Positions 44,982 to 56,424 of a DNA stretch of 64,000 nucleotides are shown here, piece by piece. This DNA is from Mesorhizobium sp. Root102 (GTDB lineage Bacteria; Pseudomonadota; Alphaproteobacteria; Rhizobiales; Rhizobiaceae), in contig NZ_LMCP01000003.1 of assembly GCF_001425625.1 (NCBI RefSeq), forward strand, positions 62,001 through 126,000, given 5' to 3'. Under the pieces are notes generated by a model, which was not told the DNA's origin, ran no database searches, and saw nothing but the letters and a program-made list of their open reading frames with translations. Position 1 is the first letter of the stretch, and each line of letters begins with the position of its first letter. Both the position numbers and the translations under genes were made by a program.

Positions 44982-45071
44982 TACAATTTTCGTCCACCTT
45001 GAAATGAATGCAGATTAGCGATCACGTCGTTGTTTGAGAGTCTTGTCTGCCAGCAATTGCAGCGGATGCTT

Positions 45072-45956
45072 TCAGGTCTTTTCGAGCACGACTGGAATGA
45101 CGTCGACAGCTTGCTCGCCGACCTGTCCCCCCGTTGTCTTGAGCACGCCGACGATCGGCGCCACGTCCGAATAATCACGGCCGTAACCGACGGTGATATG
45201 GTCGTTACTGGCCCGCATGCCGTTGGTCGGATCGAATTCCTGCCAGCCGGCATCGCGCCCGCACCAGACCTTGACCCAGGCATGCATGGCATCGGCGCCT
45301 TCCAGCCGGGGTTTGCCCTTAGGCGGGATGGTGCGCAGGAATCCGCTGACATAACCCGCCGGAATGCCCAGACCGCGCAGGCCGGCGATCATGATGTGCG
45401 AAAAGTCCTGGCAGACGCCGCGCTTCAGCTTGAAGGCATCGCTAGCTCGGGTTCGCACCGTGGTCGCTTCGCCGTCATAGGTAAAATCGCGATGGATCCG
45501 ATTGCACAGGTTCATGGCCGTGCCGGCGGCGGAGCCGGCGATGCTGTCCCGTGCGTAGGTGGTGATCGCAGCATCGATACCGGCGTGAGTGCTGGCCGTC
45601 AGAAAATGGTGCGGTGCGTCAGGCGCCAGCGACCGCACCGCGGCTAGTTCCTGCCTGAGCCGGCCGATATCGGGCGACACGTCGAGCCCGGGCTCGGGCC
45701 GCGACACCGATATGCGTGCGCTCATCCTTATGTCGAGCGCGTCATGCGCATCGCGAAAGGCGATCGAGGTGACGTTGTTGCCGAAGAAATCTGAGAAGTC
45801 GGAGCGCTCGTTGGGCGCCGGTGCAAAGGACAGAGATGCGGCGATGACGCGCTGCACGCCGGAAATCGTCGACGGCAGCACGTGGATCTGATGGCGGCCG
45901 CCGCCGGCCGCCGCGGCATAGTCGTAGTGGAGATGAAGCCTGATGTCGTAAAGCAT
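45072..45956 (-). CDS. Transglutaminase-like cysteine protease
   Basis: The 294-residue protein has an N-terminal beta-sandwich (HLHYDYAAAAGGGRHQI) and a transglutaminase-fold domain with all three catalytic residues: Cys in KRGVCQDFSH, His in AMHAWVKVW and Asp in EFDPTNG. Bacterial members usually act as peptidases or peptide ligases. It lies four bases after the ATP-grasp/alpha-E gene on the same strand. The association of these gene types has been proposed to make and process a peptide or peptide tag. No substrate peptide gene was spotted. Confidence 0.9.
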   Translation of the reverse strand: MLYDIRLHLHYDYAAAAGGGRHQIHVLPSTISGVQRVIAASLSFAPAPNERSDFSDFFGNNVTSIAFRDAHDALDIRMSARISVSRPEPGLDVSPDIGRLRQELAAVRSLAPDAPHHFLTASTHAGIDAAITTYARDSIAGSAAGTAMNLCNRIHRDFTYDGEATTVRTRASDAFKLKRGVCQDFSHIMIAGLRGLGIPAGYVSGFLRTIPPKGKPRLEGADAMHAWVKVWCGRDAGWQEFDPTNGMRASNDHITVGYGRDYSDVAPIVGVLKTTGGQVGEQAVDVIPVVLEKT

Positions 45957-45959
45957 GCT

Positions 45960-48371
45960 TTATCCAAAATAGGCTTTGGCGAGGCTGTTGTAGAGGCCGC
46001 CGATTTCGTAGGCGAGCTCGTCCAGCGCCTTTGCCGTCATGTCCGAAGGCTCCTTGATGGCGATCTGGGTGTTGAGCTGCAGGATCTCTTTCGCCGCCGG
46101 CGACATGTGCCCCTCGCCGCCGACCAACGGCAACAGGCCGATCTCGGCCTTCAGCCTTTCGAGCTGGAACAGGATGGAGCGCGGATTGAGCGGATCGAGC
46201 GCCAGCAGGTCGATCACCGTGTGCCGGCCGGCCTGCACCGGATATTGCCGGCGGTGGGTCATCACGCTGTCGCCGATCTCCAGCATCATGTCGAGCGCGC
46301 CGTCCGGCGCCTTGGCGCTGGTCAGCCGCGACAGGGTGCGGGCGATCTGGATGCCGCGCTCCAGCCGGCGGCCGATCTCGAGGAAACGCCAGCCGGCGAA
46401 GCGGTACATGTTCTCGTGCAGCAAGCCGGAAAAGCCGGCGAGCTTGCGCAGGATGACCGTCATCGCCCGGGTCGCGTCGTCGCCGGGCGCCACCGTCGTT
46501 GCAAACTGATGGATGGTCTTCGACAGGTCCTTCAGGGCCAGCCAGCCATCGGGCGAGAAGCGGTCGCGGATCTGCCCGGCGCTGTAGACCGCGCTGTCGA
46601 GCGTGCCGATCAGCCCCGACGGGATCGCCGCCTCGACGTCGACACCGAACGGTTCGAGATAATCCCTGATGTCGGCGAGCAGCGGCATGTCCGGGTCGGA
46701 GGTCTCGGCCAGCCGCACATGATAGGCGCGCAGGATGCGCACCGTGTCTTCCGACCGCTCGATGTAACGGCCGAGCCAGGTCAGGTTCTCCGCCGCGCGG
46801 CTGGGCAGGCTACCAGGCCTAGTGCGGGCAAAGCTGTCGCCTTCTTGCGGCAACAGCGTCTCGCGCTCTACCGGTTTGTCGCTGACAACCCAGACATCCG
46901 CTGCCTGGCCGCCACGCTGCATCGCGATCGCCGTCGGGTCGAGCGACAGGCCGACGCGGGCAAAACCGCCCGGCATCACCGTCCAGCCGTCCGGCGTGCG
47001 CGCCAGATAGACGCGCAGGCTCGCCGGCCGCGGCTCCAGCCAGCCGCCGACATAGACGGGCGTCGTCGAAAGCGTCACTGCTTCCTGGCCGACGAAGTCA
47101 CCGCCATAGCGTTCGATGCGCGCCACCAGCTTCGCCCGCTCGCCGGCGGACAGCGCCGAGCCGAGCTTCGTCTGTTCGTCATCCTCGAAGGCAAGTCTCG
47201 TCGACAGCGCCGGCCCGATAACCATGCGATCGATATTGGCCAGCACATGCGCGCGTTCGGTTGCTTGCCCACACCACCATGTCGCGACACTTGGCAGCAG
47301 CAATTCCTCGCCCCGCAAGGCACGCGAAATCTTCGGCAGGAAGGCGAGCAGCGCGCGCGTCTCCATCAGACCGGAGCCCAGCGCATTGACCGTCGCAACC
47401 GCGCCATGGCGGATCGCCTCGACCAGGCCCGGCGTGCCGATCTGCGAATCCGCGCGCAGTTCGAGCGGGTCGGCGAAGGCGGCATCGAGCCGCCGCCACA
47501 ACACGCTGATCGGCATCAGGCCGGAAACCGTGCGAACCATGAGCCGGCCGCCTGAAACGGTCAAATCCTCGCCTTCGAGCAGCATGATGCCGAGATACCG
47601 GGCGATATAGGCGTGTTCGTAATAGGTTTCGTTGAGCGGCCCCGGCGTCAGGATGGCGGCGCGGCCGTCGGTTTCCTTGGCCATGCCGATCAGCGCATCG
47701 CGAAAACGGCGGAAAAAGCCCGCAAGGCGATGCACATGCATCTCGCCATAGATGTCGGACAGCGCGCGTGTGGTGGCGACGCGGTTTTCCAGCGCAAAGC
47801 CGGCGCCGGACGGCGCCTGGGTGCGATCGCCCAGCACCCACCACTGGCCATCAGGCCCGCGGCCGAGCTCGAAGGCGCAGAAATGCAGGAAATGGCCACC
47901 GGCCGGCCTGGTGCCAACGACTGGCCGCAAATATTCCGGACTGGCCGCGATCAGTCCCGCCGGCAGGATACCTTTTTCGACCAGCCGGTTGGGCCCGTAG
48001 ATATCGGCAATGGTTTCCTCGAACAGCTCGGCGCGTTGCACGAGGCCGGCGCTGATCGCAGCCCACTCGCTCTCCTCGATGAGAACCGGGACATGCGCCA
48101 GCGGCCATTCGCGCTCATTGGCGCCAGCCTTGTCGTAGACGCGGTAGTAGACGCCGGCATCACGCAGATATTGGTCGGCGCGGGCGAAACGCTGGCCGAG
48201 CTTTTCAGGCCCCAACTCGTCGAGCGCTTCGATGAAGTGCCTCCAGACCGGGCGGGGATTGCCTGACGCATCGACCATCTCGTCGACGACGCCGTCGATC
48301 GGCTGGTAGTGCTCCAGCAGGCTGTGTATCTGCGGCTTGCCGCGTACCCTCTTGTGATTCCCCTTTGCCAT
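45960..48371 (-). CDS. Circularly permuted ATP-grasp protein fused to alpha-E domain
   Basis: The 803-residue protein fuses two modules. Residues about 1-480 form a circularly permuted ATP-grasp ligase (family with DUF404/DUF407), with GRGPDGQWWVLGDRTQAPSG near 185 and ALGSGLMETRALLAFLP near 330 as conserved blocks. Residues about 495-803 are the all-helical alpha-E domain (DUF403): SRAAENLTWLGRYIERSEDT to the end. In many bacteria these are separate genes. The ATP-grasp part should form a peptide-type bond using ATP. It starts six bases after the upstream DUF2126 gene, so the three genes form one operon. Confidence 0.9.
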   Translation of the reverse strand: MAKGNHKRVRGKPQIHSLLEHYQPIDGVVDEMVDASGNPRPVWRHFIEALDELGPEKLGQRFARADQYLRDAGVYYRVYDKAGANEREWPLAHVPVLIEESEWAAISAGLVQRAELFEETIADIYGPNRLVEKGILPAGLIAASPEYLRPVVGTRPAGGHFLHFCAFELGRGPDGQWWVLGDRTQAPSGAGFALENRVATTRALSDIYGEMHVHRLAGFFRRFRDALIGMAKETDGRAAILTPGPLNETYYEHAYIARYLGIMLLEGEDLTVSGGRLMVRTVSGLMPISVLWRRLDAAFADPLELRADSQIGTPGLVEAIRHGAVATVNALGSGLMETRALLAFLPKISRALRGEELLLPSVATWWCGQATERAHVLANIDRMVIGPALSTRLAFEDDEQTKLGSALSAGERAKLVARIERYGGDFVGQEAVTLSTTPVYVGGWLEPRPASLRVYLARTPDGWTVMPGGFARVGLSLDPTAIAMQRGGQAADVWVVSDKPVERETLLPQEGDSFARTRPGSLPSRAAENLTWLGRYIERSEDTVRILRAYHVRLAETSDPDMPLLADIRDYLEPFGVDVEAAIPSGLIGTLDSAVYSAGQIRDRFSPDGWLALKDLSKTIHQFATTVAPGDDATRAMTVILRKLAGFSGLLHENMYRFAGWRFLEIGRRLERGIQIARTLSRLTSAKAPDGALDMMLEIGDSVMTHRRQYPVQAGRHTVIDLLALDPLNPRSILFQLERLKAEIGLLPLVGGEGHMSPAAKEILQLNTQIAIKEPSDMTAKALDELAYEIGGLYNSLAKAYFG

Positions 48372-48377
48372 CGCTGA

Positions 48378-51300
48378 TCAGAGTCTTGCCGGCCGCCGAA
48401 GGTCAAGGGTCATAGGGAAATCTTCCGCCGGTTGTTCCTCACGCAGTACATAGGCGGATGGCGTATGACCGCGCGGCTCGAAGCGGGCGAGCCGCCGGGC
48501 CTCCGCCTCGTTGCCATTGACCGGGAAGGTGTCGTAGTTGCGGCCGCCAGGGTGGGCGACATGGTAGACGCAGCCGCCGACCGCCCGGCCCGACCAGCGG
48601 TCATAGATATCGAACACCAGCGGTGTGTTGACCGGCAATGCCGGATGCAGGCCCGATGCCGGCTGCCAGGCCTTGAAGCGCACGCCCGCCACCGCGACCT
48701 CTCTGTTGTCCGTGACCTTCATCGGCACGATACGGCCGTTGCAGACCACCGCATGGCGTTCCGGATTGAGACCTTCGGTCTTGACCTGCAGCCGTTCGAC
48801 CGAGGAATCGACGAAGCGCACGGTGCCGCCGATCGCGCCCTGCTCGCCCATGACATGCCAGGGTTCGAGCGCCTGCCGCAGTTCCAGCTTGATGCCGGCG
48901 TGCTGAACCTCGCCGCAGAACGGGAAGCGGAATTCGAGCTGTGCGTCGAACCATTCGGGCCTGAATTCGAATCCGTTGAGCTTGAGGTCGTCGAGCACGT
49001 CGAGAAAATCGGCCCATACATAGTGCGGCAGCATGAAGCGGTCATGCAGCGACGTGCCCCAGCGCACGAAGCGCCCGTCGAGCGGGCTCTTCCACGCGCG
49101 GGCAATGATCGCCCTAACAAGCAGTTGCTGCGCGAGGCTCATACGCGCATTGGGCGGCATTTCGAAGCCGCGGAACTCGACCAGCCCCAGCCGGCCGGTC
49201 GGTCCGTCCGGCGAGAACAGCTTGTCGATGCAGATTTCCGAACGGTGCGTATTCCCGGTGACGTCGGTCAACAAATTGCGGAACAGCCGGTCGACCAGCC
49301 ACGGCAAGGGAGCCGCGCCCTGGTCCGGATGCGGCACCTGCGCCATCGCGATCTCGAGTTCGTAGAGCGAGTCGTGACGCGCCTCGTCGAAGCGCGGCGC
49401 CTGGCTGGTCGGGCCGATGAACAGGCCCGAGAACAGGTAGGATAGCGAGGGACGCCGCTGCCATTGCAGCACCAGGCTCTTCAAAAGGTCCGGCCGGCGC
49501 AGGAACGGGCTGTCATTGGGCGTCGCGCCGCCGACCACGACATGGTTGCCGCCGCCAGTGCCGGTGTGGCGGCCGTCGATCATGAACTTGTCGGCGCCAA
49601 GCCGCGTCTGCCGCGCCTCCTCGTAGATCGCCGTCGTCGTCGCCACGCAATCCTGCCAGTTGGTCGCCGGATGGATGTTGACCTCGATGACGCCGGGATC
49701 GGGCGCCACGCGGATAACGTTGAGGCGCGGATCATGCGGTGGGCCATAGCCCTCGATGTGCACGGGAAGACCGATCGCCTTTGCCGCGTTCTCGGCCGCC
49801 GCGACCAATTCCAAATAATCTTCCAGAGCCTCGACCGGCGGCATGAAAACGCACAGCCGCCCGTCGCGCGGCTCGACCGAGAGTGCGGTGCGCACAGCGC
49901 CGCCGATCTCGGTGATCTCTTGCTCGACCCGGTCCTGCTGGCCGGTCGCCGCCGTGAAGGACACCGCCTGCTGACGGCGCGCCATCTCATCGGCGCCTTC
50001 CAGTTCGGCCGGCGCCGGCTCGGCCAGTATGGCTTCACGCGCAGGCAGCGGGCCGCGTGGCAGTGACGGATCGACCGGCACGATGTAGGGGAATTGCTCC
50101 GGCGGCACATAGGGCAATGTACCCAGCGGCAGGCGATAGCCGACCGGTGAATCGCCCGGCACGAGGAACAGCCGGCCACGCCGCGTCTTCCATATTTCCG
50201 AGCGCCAGCGTGGTCCCGACGCCTGGCTGTTCCAGCGCTGAACGGGAAGCACGTAGCCGGACGGTTTGGTCAGCCCGCGTTCGAACACCTTCGCCATGCG
50301 GCTGCGTTCTTCCGGATCCTCCAGCTTGGAGTTGGAGGGATCGACATTGTCCGGCAGCTTGCCTTCCTTAAGCAGCCATTCGGCCGGATCCTCATAGGCT
50401 TCGCTGACCATGGCCTTGTCGATGCCAAGTTCGCCGGCGATCGCGGTGAGCAGGCTTTCGGCCTGCTTCGGCCCGATATCGGCCTCACTCTTTTCGCGCG
50501 CGATCAGCGACGGATCGCTCCACACCGGCTGGCCATCGGCCCGCCAGTAGAGCGAAAAGGTCCAGCGCGGCAGGCTTTCGCCCGGATACCATTTGCCCTG
50601 GCCGTAATGGAGAAAGCCGCCGGGCGCAAAACGCTGGCGCAGCTTCCGGATCAGGGCATCGGCCTTCTCGCGCTTGGTCGGGCCGACGGCAGCGGTGTTC
50701 CACTCGGCCGACTCGAAATCGTCGATCGACACGAAGGTCGGCTCGCCGCCCATGGTCAGCCGCACATCGCCGGCCGCGAGTGCTGCATCCACCTTGTTGC
50801 CCAGCGCATCGAGCGCTTGCCAGCTTTCATCGGAGAATGGCTTGGTGATGCGCGGATGCTCGGCGATGCGGTCTACCCGCATCTCGAAACCGAACTCGAC
50901 ATTGGCGAAGCTCGCCATGCCGGAAATCGGTGCTGCGTTGCGGAAATGCGGCGTGGCGGCGAGCGGCACATGGCTTTCGCCGGTGAGCAGGCCCGAGGTC
51001 GGATCGAAGCCTATCCAGCCGGCACCGGGAAGATAGACCTCGCACCATGCATGCAGATCGGTGAAGTCGACCGCGGTTCCCGGCGGGCCGTCGAGCGCGA
51101 CGAGATCCGGCTTGAGCTGGATCAGGTAGCCGGAAACGAAGCGCGCGGCGATGCCGAGATTGCGCAGGGTCTGCACCAGCAGCCAGCTTGAATCCCGGCA
51201 CGATCCCTTGGCGGCGGCCAGCGTTTCCTCCGGCGAGAACACGCCGGTTTCCATGCGCACGATATAGGCGATCTCACGTTGCAGCCGGGCATTGAGGTCG

Positions 51301-51737
51301 ACGAGGAAATTGACGGTGTTCTTCGGGCTGGTGTCGATGGTTTTCAGGAAGGCCGACAGCAGCGGCCCGGCCGGCTCGGGCGTCCGGTAGATCGTCAGAT
51401 CATCGCGTATCTCTTCCGGGTACTCGAACGGAAACGTCTCGGCCGATGGCTCGACGAAGAAATCGAACGGATTGTAGACCGTCATGTCGGCGACGAGGTC
51501 GACCTCGATCTTCAACTCGGTCACCGGTTCGGGAAAGACGAAACGGGCAAGGAAATTGCCGTAGGGATCCTGCTGCAGATTGACGAAGTGGTTCGCCGGC
51601 TCGACCTTGAGCGAATGGCTGAGCACCTTGGTGCGCGAATGCGGTGCCGGCTGCAGCCTGATGATCTGGGGCCCGAGAACCACAGGCCGATCGTATTTGT
51701 AGTGGGTCAGGTGATAGACGGCTGCCAGAATTGCCAT
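48378..51737 (-). CDS. Transglutaminase-DUF2126 fusion protein
   Basis: The 1,119-residue protein has an N-terminal beta-sandwich and transglutaminase domain with Cys in [11 protein letters not shown] (near residue 182), His in [12 protein letters not shown] and Asp in GFDPTSG. A large C-terminal DUF2126 region (about 300-1119) contains a glutamine-synthetase-like core, visible in parts such as [10 protein letters not shown] and RHTGTG. It heads the operon with the ATP-grasp/alpha-E gene and the second transglutaminase. The length matches the usual fused family. The operon probably performs ATP-dependent peptide synthesis coupled with trimming; this is inferred from the domain set. Confidence 0.9.
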   Translation of the reverse strand: MAILAAVYHLTHYKYDRPVVLGPQIIRLQPAPHSRTKVLSHSLKVEPANHFVNLQQDPYGNFLARFVFPEPVTELKIEVDLVADMTVYNPFDFFVEPSAETFPFEYPEEIRDDLTIYRTPEPAGPLLSAFLKTIDTSPKNTVNFLVDLNARLQREIAYIVRMETGVFSPEETLAAAKGSCRDSSWLLVQTLRNLGIAARFVSGYLIQLKPDLVALDGPPGTAVDFTDLHAWCEVYLPGAGWIGFDPTSGLLTGESHVPLAATPHFRNAAPISGMASFANVEFGFEMRVDRIAEHPRITKPFSDESWQALDALGNKVDAALAAGDVRLTMGGEPTFVSIDDFESAEWNTAAVGPTKREKADALIRKLRQRFAPGGFLHYGQGKWYPGESLPRWTFSLYWRADGQPVWSDPSLIAREKSEADIGPKQAESLLTAIAGELGIDKAMVSEAYEDPAEWLLKEGKLPDNVDPSNSKLEDPEERSRMAKVFERGLTKPSGYVLPVQRWNSQASGPRWRSEIWKTRRGRLFLVPGDSPVGYRLPLGTLPYVPPEQFPYIVPVDPSLPRGPLPAREAILAEPAPAELEGADEMARRQQAVSFTAATGQQDRVEQEITEIGGAVRTALSVEPRDGRLCVFMPPVEALEDYLELVAAAENAAKAIGLPVHIEGYGPPHDPRLNVIRVAPDPGVIEVNIHPATNWQDCVATTTAIYEEARQTRLGADKFMIDGRHTGTGGGNHVVVGGATPNDSPFLRRPDLLKSLVLQWQRRPSLSYLFSGLFIGPTSQAPRFDEARHDSLYELEIAMAQVPHPDQGAAPLPWLVDRLFRNLLTDVTGNTHRSEICIDKLFSPDGPTGRLGLVEFRGFEMPPNARMSLAQQLLVRAIIARAWKSPLDGRFVRWGTSLHDRFMLPHYVWADFLDVLDDLKLNGFEFRPEWFDAQLEFRFPFCGEVQHAGIKLELRQALEPWHVMGEQGAIGGTVRFVDSSVERLQVKTEGLNPERHAVVCNGRIVPMKVTDNREVAVAGVRFKAWQPASGLHPALPVNTPLVFDIYDRWSGRAVGGCVYHVAHPGGRNYDTFPVNGNEAEARRLARFEPRGHTPSAYVLREEQPAEDFPMTLDLRRPARL

Positions 51738-51846
51738 GGTGCCCCGGAAGTCGGCGTTTCAATCCGCCGAACCCTGACACATCTGGCGACCATTCTCCAA
51801 GCAGAGATGTTGCGGTGCACCTAATTTAAGCAGCTACCGCTCCGCC

Positions 51847-53043
51847 TTAAAAGAACGCCTGTATCCCGGTCTGCGCTCGTCCCAGGATCAACGCGTGCAC
51901 GTCGTGCGTGCCCTCATAGGTGTTCACGGTCTCCAGGTTCTGCGCGTGGCGCATGACGTGATAGCCGATCTGGATGCCGTTGCCGCCATGCATGTCGCGG
52001 GCTTGGCGAGCGATATCCAGCGCCTTGCCGCAATTGTTGCGCTTGACGATCGAGATCATTTCCGGCGCCATCTTGCCTTCATCCAGCAACCGCCCGACAC
52101 GCAGGCTAGCCTGCAACCCCAGCGCGATCTCGGTCTGCATGTCGGCGAGCTTCTTCTGGTAGAGCTGCGTGCCGGCCAGCGGCTTGCCGAACTGCTTGCG
52201 ATCAAGGCCGTACTGGCGGGCGCGGTGCCAGCAATCTTCCGCGGCACCCATCGAGCCCCAGGAAATGCCGAAGCGGGCCCGATTGAGGCAGCCGAACGGG
52301 CCTTTCAGCCCGGAAACATTGGGTAGCAGCGCGTCCTCGCCAACCTCGACGCCTTCCATCACCACTTCACCGGTGATCGACGCCCGCAGCGACAGCTTAC
52401 CGCCGATCTTCGGCGCCGAAAGCCCCTTCATGCCCTTTTCCAGCACGAAACCGCGGATCTCGTCCTTGCCGTTCTCGCCCTTCAACTTCGCCCAGACGAC
52501 GAACACATCGGCGACCGGCGAATTGGAAATCCACATCTTCGAGCCGGAGAGCCTGTAGCCGTTGGCGGTCTTCTCGGCGCGCGTCTTCATGCCGCCCGGG
52601 TCGGAGCCGGCATCCGGCTCGGTCAGGCCGAAACAGCCGATCCACTCGCCGCTGGCAAGCTTGGGCAGATACTTCTTGCGCTGTTCGTCCGAGCCATAGG
52701 CATAGATCGGATACATCACCAGCGACGACTGCACTGACATCATCGAGCGATAGCCGGAATCGACGCGCTCCACTTCACGCGCCACCAGCCCGTAGGTCAC
52801 ATAATTGGCGCCAAGCCCGCCGAATTCCTCGGGGATATTGATGCCGAGCAGGCCGGCCTCGCCCATTTCGCGGAAGATCGCGGTGTCGAAGGTCTCGTTG
52901 AGATAGGCGTCCTCGATCCGGGGCGCCAGCTTGTCGGCGGCGAAGGCCGCCGCGCCGTCACGCACCATGCGCTCGTCTTCCGAAAGCTGGTCCTCGATCA
53001 GGAACGGGTCTTCCCAGACGAATGCATTCTTGTCGGCGGCCAT
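51847..53043 (-). CDS. gcdH: Glutaryl-CoA dehydrogenase
   Basis: The 398-residue flavoprotein belongs to the acyl-CoA dehydrogenases. It matches the glutaryl-CoA branch through its N-terminal [45 protein letters not shown] and the catalytic Glu in [16 protein letters not shown]. That enzyme converts glutaryl-CoA to crotonyl-CoA in lysine and tryptophan breakdown. The ATG at 53043 has GGGAG upstream; a longer frame to 53073 is less likely. A divergent LysR gene follows the arrangement of GcdH with its regulator in other proteobacteria. The lysine-pathway aldehyde dehydrogenase at 35405 supports the pathway. Confidence 0.9.
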   Translation of the reverse strand: MAADKNAFVWEDPFLIEDQLSEDERMVRDGAAAFAADKLAPRIEDAYLNETFDTAIFREMGEAGLLGINIPEEFGGLGANYVTYGLVAREVERVDSGYRSMMSVQSSLVMYPIYAYGSDEQRKKYLPKLASGEWIGCFGLTEPDAGSDPGGMKTRAEKTANGYRLSGSKMWISNSPVADVFVVWAKLKGENGKDEIRGFVLEKGMKGLSAPKIGGKLSLRASITGEVVMEGVEVGEDALLPNVSGLKGPFGCLNRARFGISWGSMGAAEDCWHRARQYGLDRKQFGKPLAGTQLYQKKLADMQTEIALGLQASLRVGRLLDEGKMAPEMISIVKRNNCGKALDIARQARDMHGGNGIQIGYHVMRHAQNLETVNTYEGTHDVHALILGRAQTGIQAFF

Positions 53044-53193
53044 GACGTTCTCCCAAACCATGCATGTCCCCAAAAATATTCAGCGGCTTGGGATGACAGG
53101 CATCAAGCAAAATCTTGGCCCGGCTTATCGGCCTGTGCCTCGAAAAAATCAAACGAAATTGCTTCACCGATCAATGAGCGTTAGGAATGAATC

Positions 53194-54105
53194 ATGAGTG
53201 TCCAGCGCCGCCTTTTGCCCAACATCAGCGCCCTTGCCGCCTTCGAGGCGGTGGCTCGGCTTGGCAGTTTCACCGCCGCCGCCCAGGAGCTCGATCTGAC
53301 CCAGGGCGCGGTCAGCCGGCAGATCAGATTGCTGGAAGATCAGTTTGGCCGCCGGCTGTTCGAGCGCGATAGCCGCAATGTCAGGCTGTCGGCATCGGGC
53401 GAAATCTACGCCGAGGCGGTGCGTTCAGCGCTTGGCCAGTTGCGTGACGCAGCTCTTGGATTGATGAGCAATCGGCATAGTGGCATCCTGAACCTTGCCA
53501 TTTTGCCGACCTTCGGCACGCGCTGGCTGATGCCGATGATCCCCGATTTCGTCGAAAACAACCCTGACATCACCATCAACTTCGTCACCCGCGTTGGCCG
53601 CTTCGACTTCGCCCGTGAGCGGCTGGATGCCGCCATCCACTATGGGCTGCCGGACTGGCCGGAGGCCGACTCGACACTGCTAGTGCGCGAAACGGTGGCC
53701 CCGGTCGTGTCGCCCGAATTCCTCGCCGGCCGCGCAATCGCCACACCGGCCGACATCGGCCGCCTGCCCCTGTTGCATATGGCGACCCGCCCTGGCGCCT
53801 GGACCGAATGGTTCGAGCATCAGGGCCTGAGCGCACCGACGGGACCCGGCATGCAGTTCGAACAGTTCGGCACCGCTGCCCAGGCCTGTATAGCTGGGCT
53901 CGGCGTGGCGCTGTTGCCGTTGATCCTCATCGCGGGCGAATTGCAGCGCGGCCAGCTTGTACTTGCGCCCGGCCAGCCCATGCAAAGCCGCAGCGCCTAT
54001 TATCTCGTCGTCCCGCACGACAAGCGCGGCCATCCGCCGGTGGCAAGTTTCCGCGACTGGCTGCTGGGCCAGGTTGAGAAGGAACCGGCTGTTCTGGCTT
54101 GGTAG
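53194..54105 (+). CDS. LysR family transcriptional regulator, likely of gcdH
   Basis: The 303-residue regulator has an N-terminal winged helix (ALAAFEAVARLGSFTAAAQEL, then TQGAVSRQIRLLE) and a periplasmic-binding-like effector domain of the GcvA type (PTFGTRWLMP). It is divergent from gcdH across 150 bases, a gap that should hold both promoters and the LysR-binding sites; I did not single one out. Glutarate or glutaryl-CoA as inducer is inferred from context. The ATG has TTAGGA upstream. Its stop codon directly abuts that of tex on the other strand. Confidence 0.88.
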   Translation: MSVQRRLLPNISALAAFEAVARLGSFTAAAQELDLTQGAVSRQIRLLEDQFGRRLFERDSRNVRLSASGEIYAEAVRSALGQLRDAALGLMSNRHSGILNLAILPTFGTRWLMPMIPDFVENNPDITINFVTRVGRFDFARERLDAAIHYGLPDWPEADSTLLVRETVAPVVSPEFLAGRAIATPADIGRLPLLHMATRPGAWTEWFEHQGLSAPTGPGMQFEQFGTAAQACIAGLGVALLPLILIAGELQRGQLVLAPGQPMQSRSAYYLVVPHDKRGHPPVASFRDWLLGQVEKEPAVLAW

Positions 54106-56424
54106 CTACTTCCGCTTCAGCGCATCCGCCAGTGCCGCGCCGAACGCACCTTGCTGCGCTGGGCGCTCCGGCTGGCGCTGCGGCGCCGGCGAACGCGGCG
54201 TGCCGCCACCATTGTCGCGCGGTCCGCCGCGTGGTGCGCCACCCTCGCCGCTATCCTTGCGCATGGAGAGCGCGATGCGCTTGCGCTTGATGTCGACATC
54301 GACGACCCGCACCTTGACCACGTCGCCGGCCTTGACCACCTCATGCGCGTCCTTGATGAACCGGTCGGCCAGCTGCGAGACATGCACCAACCCGTCCTGA
54401 TGGACACCGATATCGACGAAAGCGCCGAAGGCGGCGACGTTGGTAACGGTGCCTTCGAGCAGCATGCCGGGCTTCAAATCCTTGATGTCGTCGATGCCGT
54501 CGGCGAAGGTCGCCGTCTTGAACCCGGGGCGCGGATCGCGGCCGGGCTTTTCCAGCTCCGCCAGTATGTCGCGCACCGTCGGTAGGCCGAAACGTTCGTC
54601 GACGAAGACGCGCGGATCGAGCGCCTTGAGCGCGGCGCTGTCGCCCATCAGCGAGCGCACATCACGCCCGCAGGCGGCGACGATCTTCTTCGCCACGCCA
54701 TAGGCTTCGGGATGCACCGACGAGGCATCGAGCGGCTCGCTGCCATTGGCGATGCGCAGGAAGCCGGCGGATTGTTCGAACGCGCGAGGTCCGAGGCGGG
54801 GAACCTTCAGCAAGTCCTTCCGGCTGGCGAAGGGACCGGTAGCATCGCGATGCGCGACAATCGCGTCGGCCAGCGATGCGCCGAGACCGGAAACGCGCGC
54901 CAAAAGCGGCGCCGAGGCGGTGTTGAGATCGACGCCGACGGCATTGACCGCATCCTCGACCACCGCTTCCAGCGAGCGGCCGAGCCGATACTGGTCGACA
55001 TCGTGCTGGTATTGGCCGACGCCGATCGATTTGGGTTCGATCTTGACCAGCTCAGCCAAGGGATCCTGCAGCCGACGGGCGATGGACACCGCGCCGCGCA
55101 GCGACACGTCGAGGCCGGGGAATTCCGCCGCCGCCGTCGCCGATGCCGAATAGACCGAGGCGCCCGCCTCGCTGACGATCACCTTGAGTGGCTTCGGACC
55201 ACCGTCCGCCGGCATGTCGGACAGCATGTCGGCGACAAGCTTCTCCGTCTCGCGGCTGCCGGTGCCGTTGCCAATCGAGATCAGCTCGACCTTGTGCAGG
55301 CGGATGAGCTTGGCGAGTTCCGCCTGGGTACCGCGCACATCGTTCCTGGGCGGAAACGGATAGACCGTAGTCGTTGTCAGCACCTTGCCGGTGCCATCGA
55401 CCACCGCCACCTTGACGCCGGTGCGGATGCCGGGGTCGAGCCCCATCGTGGCGCGCGAACCGGCGGGAGCCGCCAGCAGCAGATCCTTCAGATTGCGGGC
55501 GAAGACGTGGATCGCCTCTTCCTCGGCCCGCTCGCGCATGTCCCGCATCAGGTCAAGCGTCAGATGCAGCGACAGTTTTATCCGCCAGGTCCAGCCGGCG
55601 ACCTCCATCAGCCAGCGGTCTCCCGGCAGGCTGCCGCCGATGGCATAGGCGTTGGCGATCATCCGTTCGACCGGCTTTACCGGCGAGGTGTCGTCGGTAT
55701 CGACCTCGATGTCGAGCGACAGCACCTCCTCGTTGCGGCCGCGCAGCATCGCCAGCGCGCGATGACTCGGTACGTTTGCCCAGCGCTCGACATGGTCGAA
55801 ATAATCGGAGAATTTCGCGCCGGCCTCCTGCTTGCCGTCGACCACCCTGGCCCGCATGAAGGCGCGTTCTTTCATGTAGGTCCGCAATTTGCCGACCAGA
55901 TCGGCATTCTCGGCGAACTGTTCCGACAGGATGTCGCGCGCGCCTTCGAGCGCTGCCTTGGTATCGGCGACCTCCTCGGTGACATAGGCCAGCGCCAGCT
56001 CGGCAGGCACCAGAGCGCGGTTCGCGAGAATGGCCTCTGCCAGCGGCCCCAGCCCGCGCTCCCTGGCGATCTCGGCCTTGGTCCGGCGCTTGGGCTTGTA
56101 GGGCAGGTAAATGTCTTCCAGCTCCGCCTTGGTGGTGGCGGCAACGATCTTGCCCTCGAGCTCCGCGGTCAGCTTGCCCTGTTCGCGGATGGAGCCAAGG
56201 ATGGTGTCGCGGCGCGCGTCGAGCTCGCGCAGATAGGCAAGCCGTTCGGCAAGGTCACGCAATTGCGTGTCGTCAAGCCCGCCGGTGACTTCCTTCCGGT
56301 AGCGCGCCACGAACGGCACCGTCGCGCCCTCGTCGAGCAATTCGATCGCCGCGGCCGCCTGTTCGGGCCGCGCGCTGATCTCGGCCGCGATGATGGCTGC
56401 AATGCGCTTGATGTCGGATGCCAT
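54106..56424 (-). CDS. tex: Tex family RNA-binding transcription accessory protein
   Basis: The 772-residue protein has the usual Tex order: N-terminal helical domains, a YqgF-like RNase H fold ([17 protein letters not shown] near residue 330), a helix-hairpin-helix pair ([16 protein letters not shown] near 515) and a C-terminal S1 domain ([20 protein letters not shown] near 650). A Gly/Pro/Arg-rich tail follows that is longer than in many homologues. Tex binds RNA and the transcription complex and affects expression of stress and virulence genes. The ATG at 56424 has AGGA upstream; a start at 56445 is less likely. Confidence 0.94.
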   Translation of the reverse strand: MASDIKRIAAIIAAEISARPEQAAAAIELLDEGATVPFVARYRKEVTGGLDDTQLRDLAERLAYLRELDARRDTILGSIREQGKLTAELEGKIVAATTKAELEDIYLPYKPKRRTKAEIARERGLGPLAEAILANRALVPAELALAYVTEEVADTKAALEGARDILSEQFAENADLVGKLRTYMKERAFMRARVVDGKQEAGAKFSDYFDHVERWANVPSHRALAMLRGRNEEVLSLDIEVDTDDTSPVKPVERMIANAYAIGGSLPGDRWLMEVAGWTWRIKLSLHLTLDLMRDMRERAEEEAIHVFARNLKDLLLAAPAGSRATMGLDPGIRTGVKVAVVDGTGKVLTTTTVYPFPPRNDVRGTQAELAKLIRLHKVELISIGNGTGSRETEKLVADMLSDMPADGGPKPLKVIVSEAGASVYSASATAAAEFPGLDVSLRGAVSIARRLQDPLAELVKIEPKSIGVGQYQHDVDQYRLGRSLEAVVEDAVNAVGVDLNTASAPLLARVSGLGASLADAIVAHRDATGPFASRKDLLKVPRLGPRAFEQSAGFLRIANGSEPLDASSVHPEAYGVAKKIVAACGRDVRSLMGDSAALKALDPRVFVDERFGLPTVRDILAELEKPGRDPRPGFKTATFADGIDDIKDLKPGMLLEGTVTNVAAFGAFVDIGVHQDGLVHVSQLADRFIKDAHEVVKAGDVVKVRVVDVDIKRKRIALSMRKDSGEGGAPRGGPRDNGGGTPRSPAPQRQPERPAQQGAFGAALADALKRK

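Noticed and set aside
45882..47555. 557-residue plus-strand open frame
   Set aside because: Antisense to the ATP-grasp/alpha-E gene, no ribosome site and shadow-like composition.
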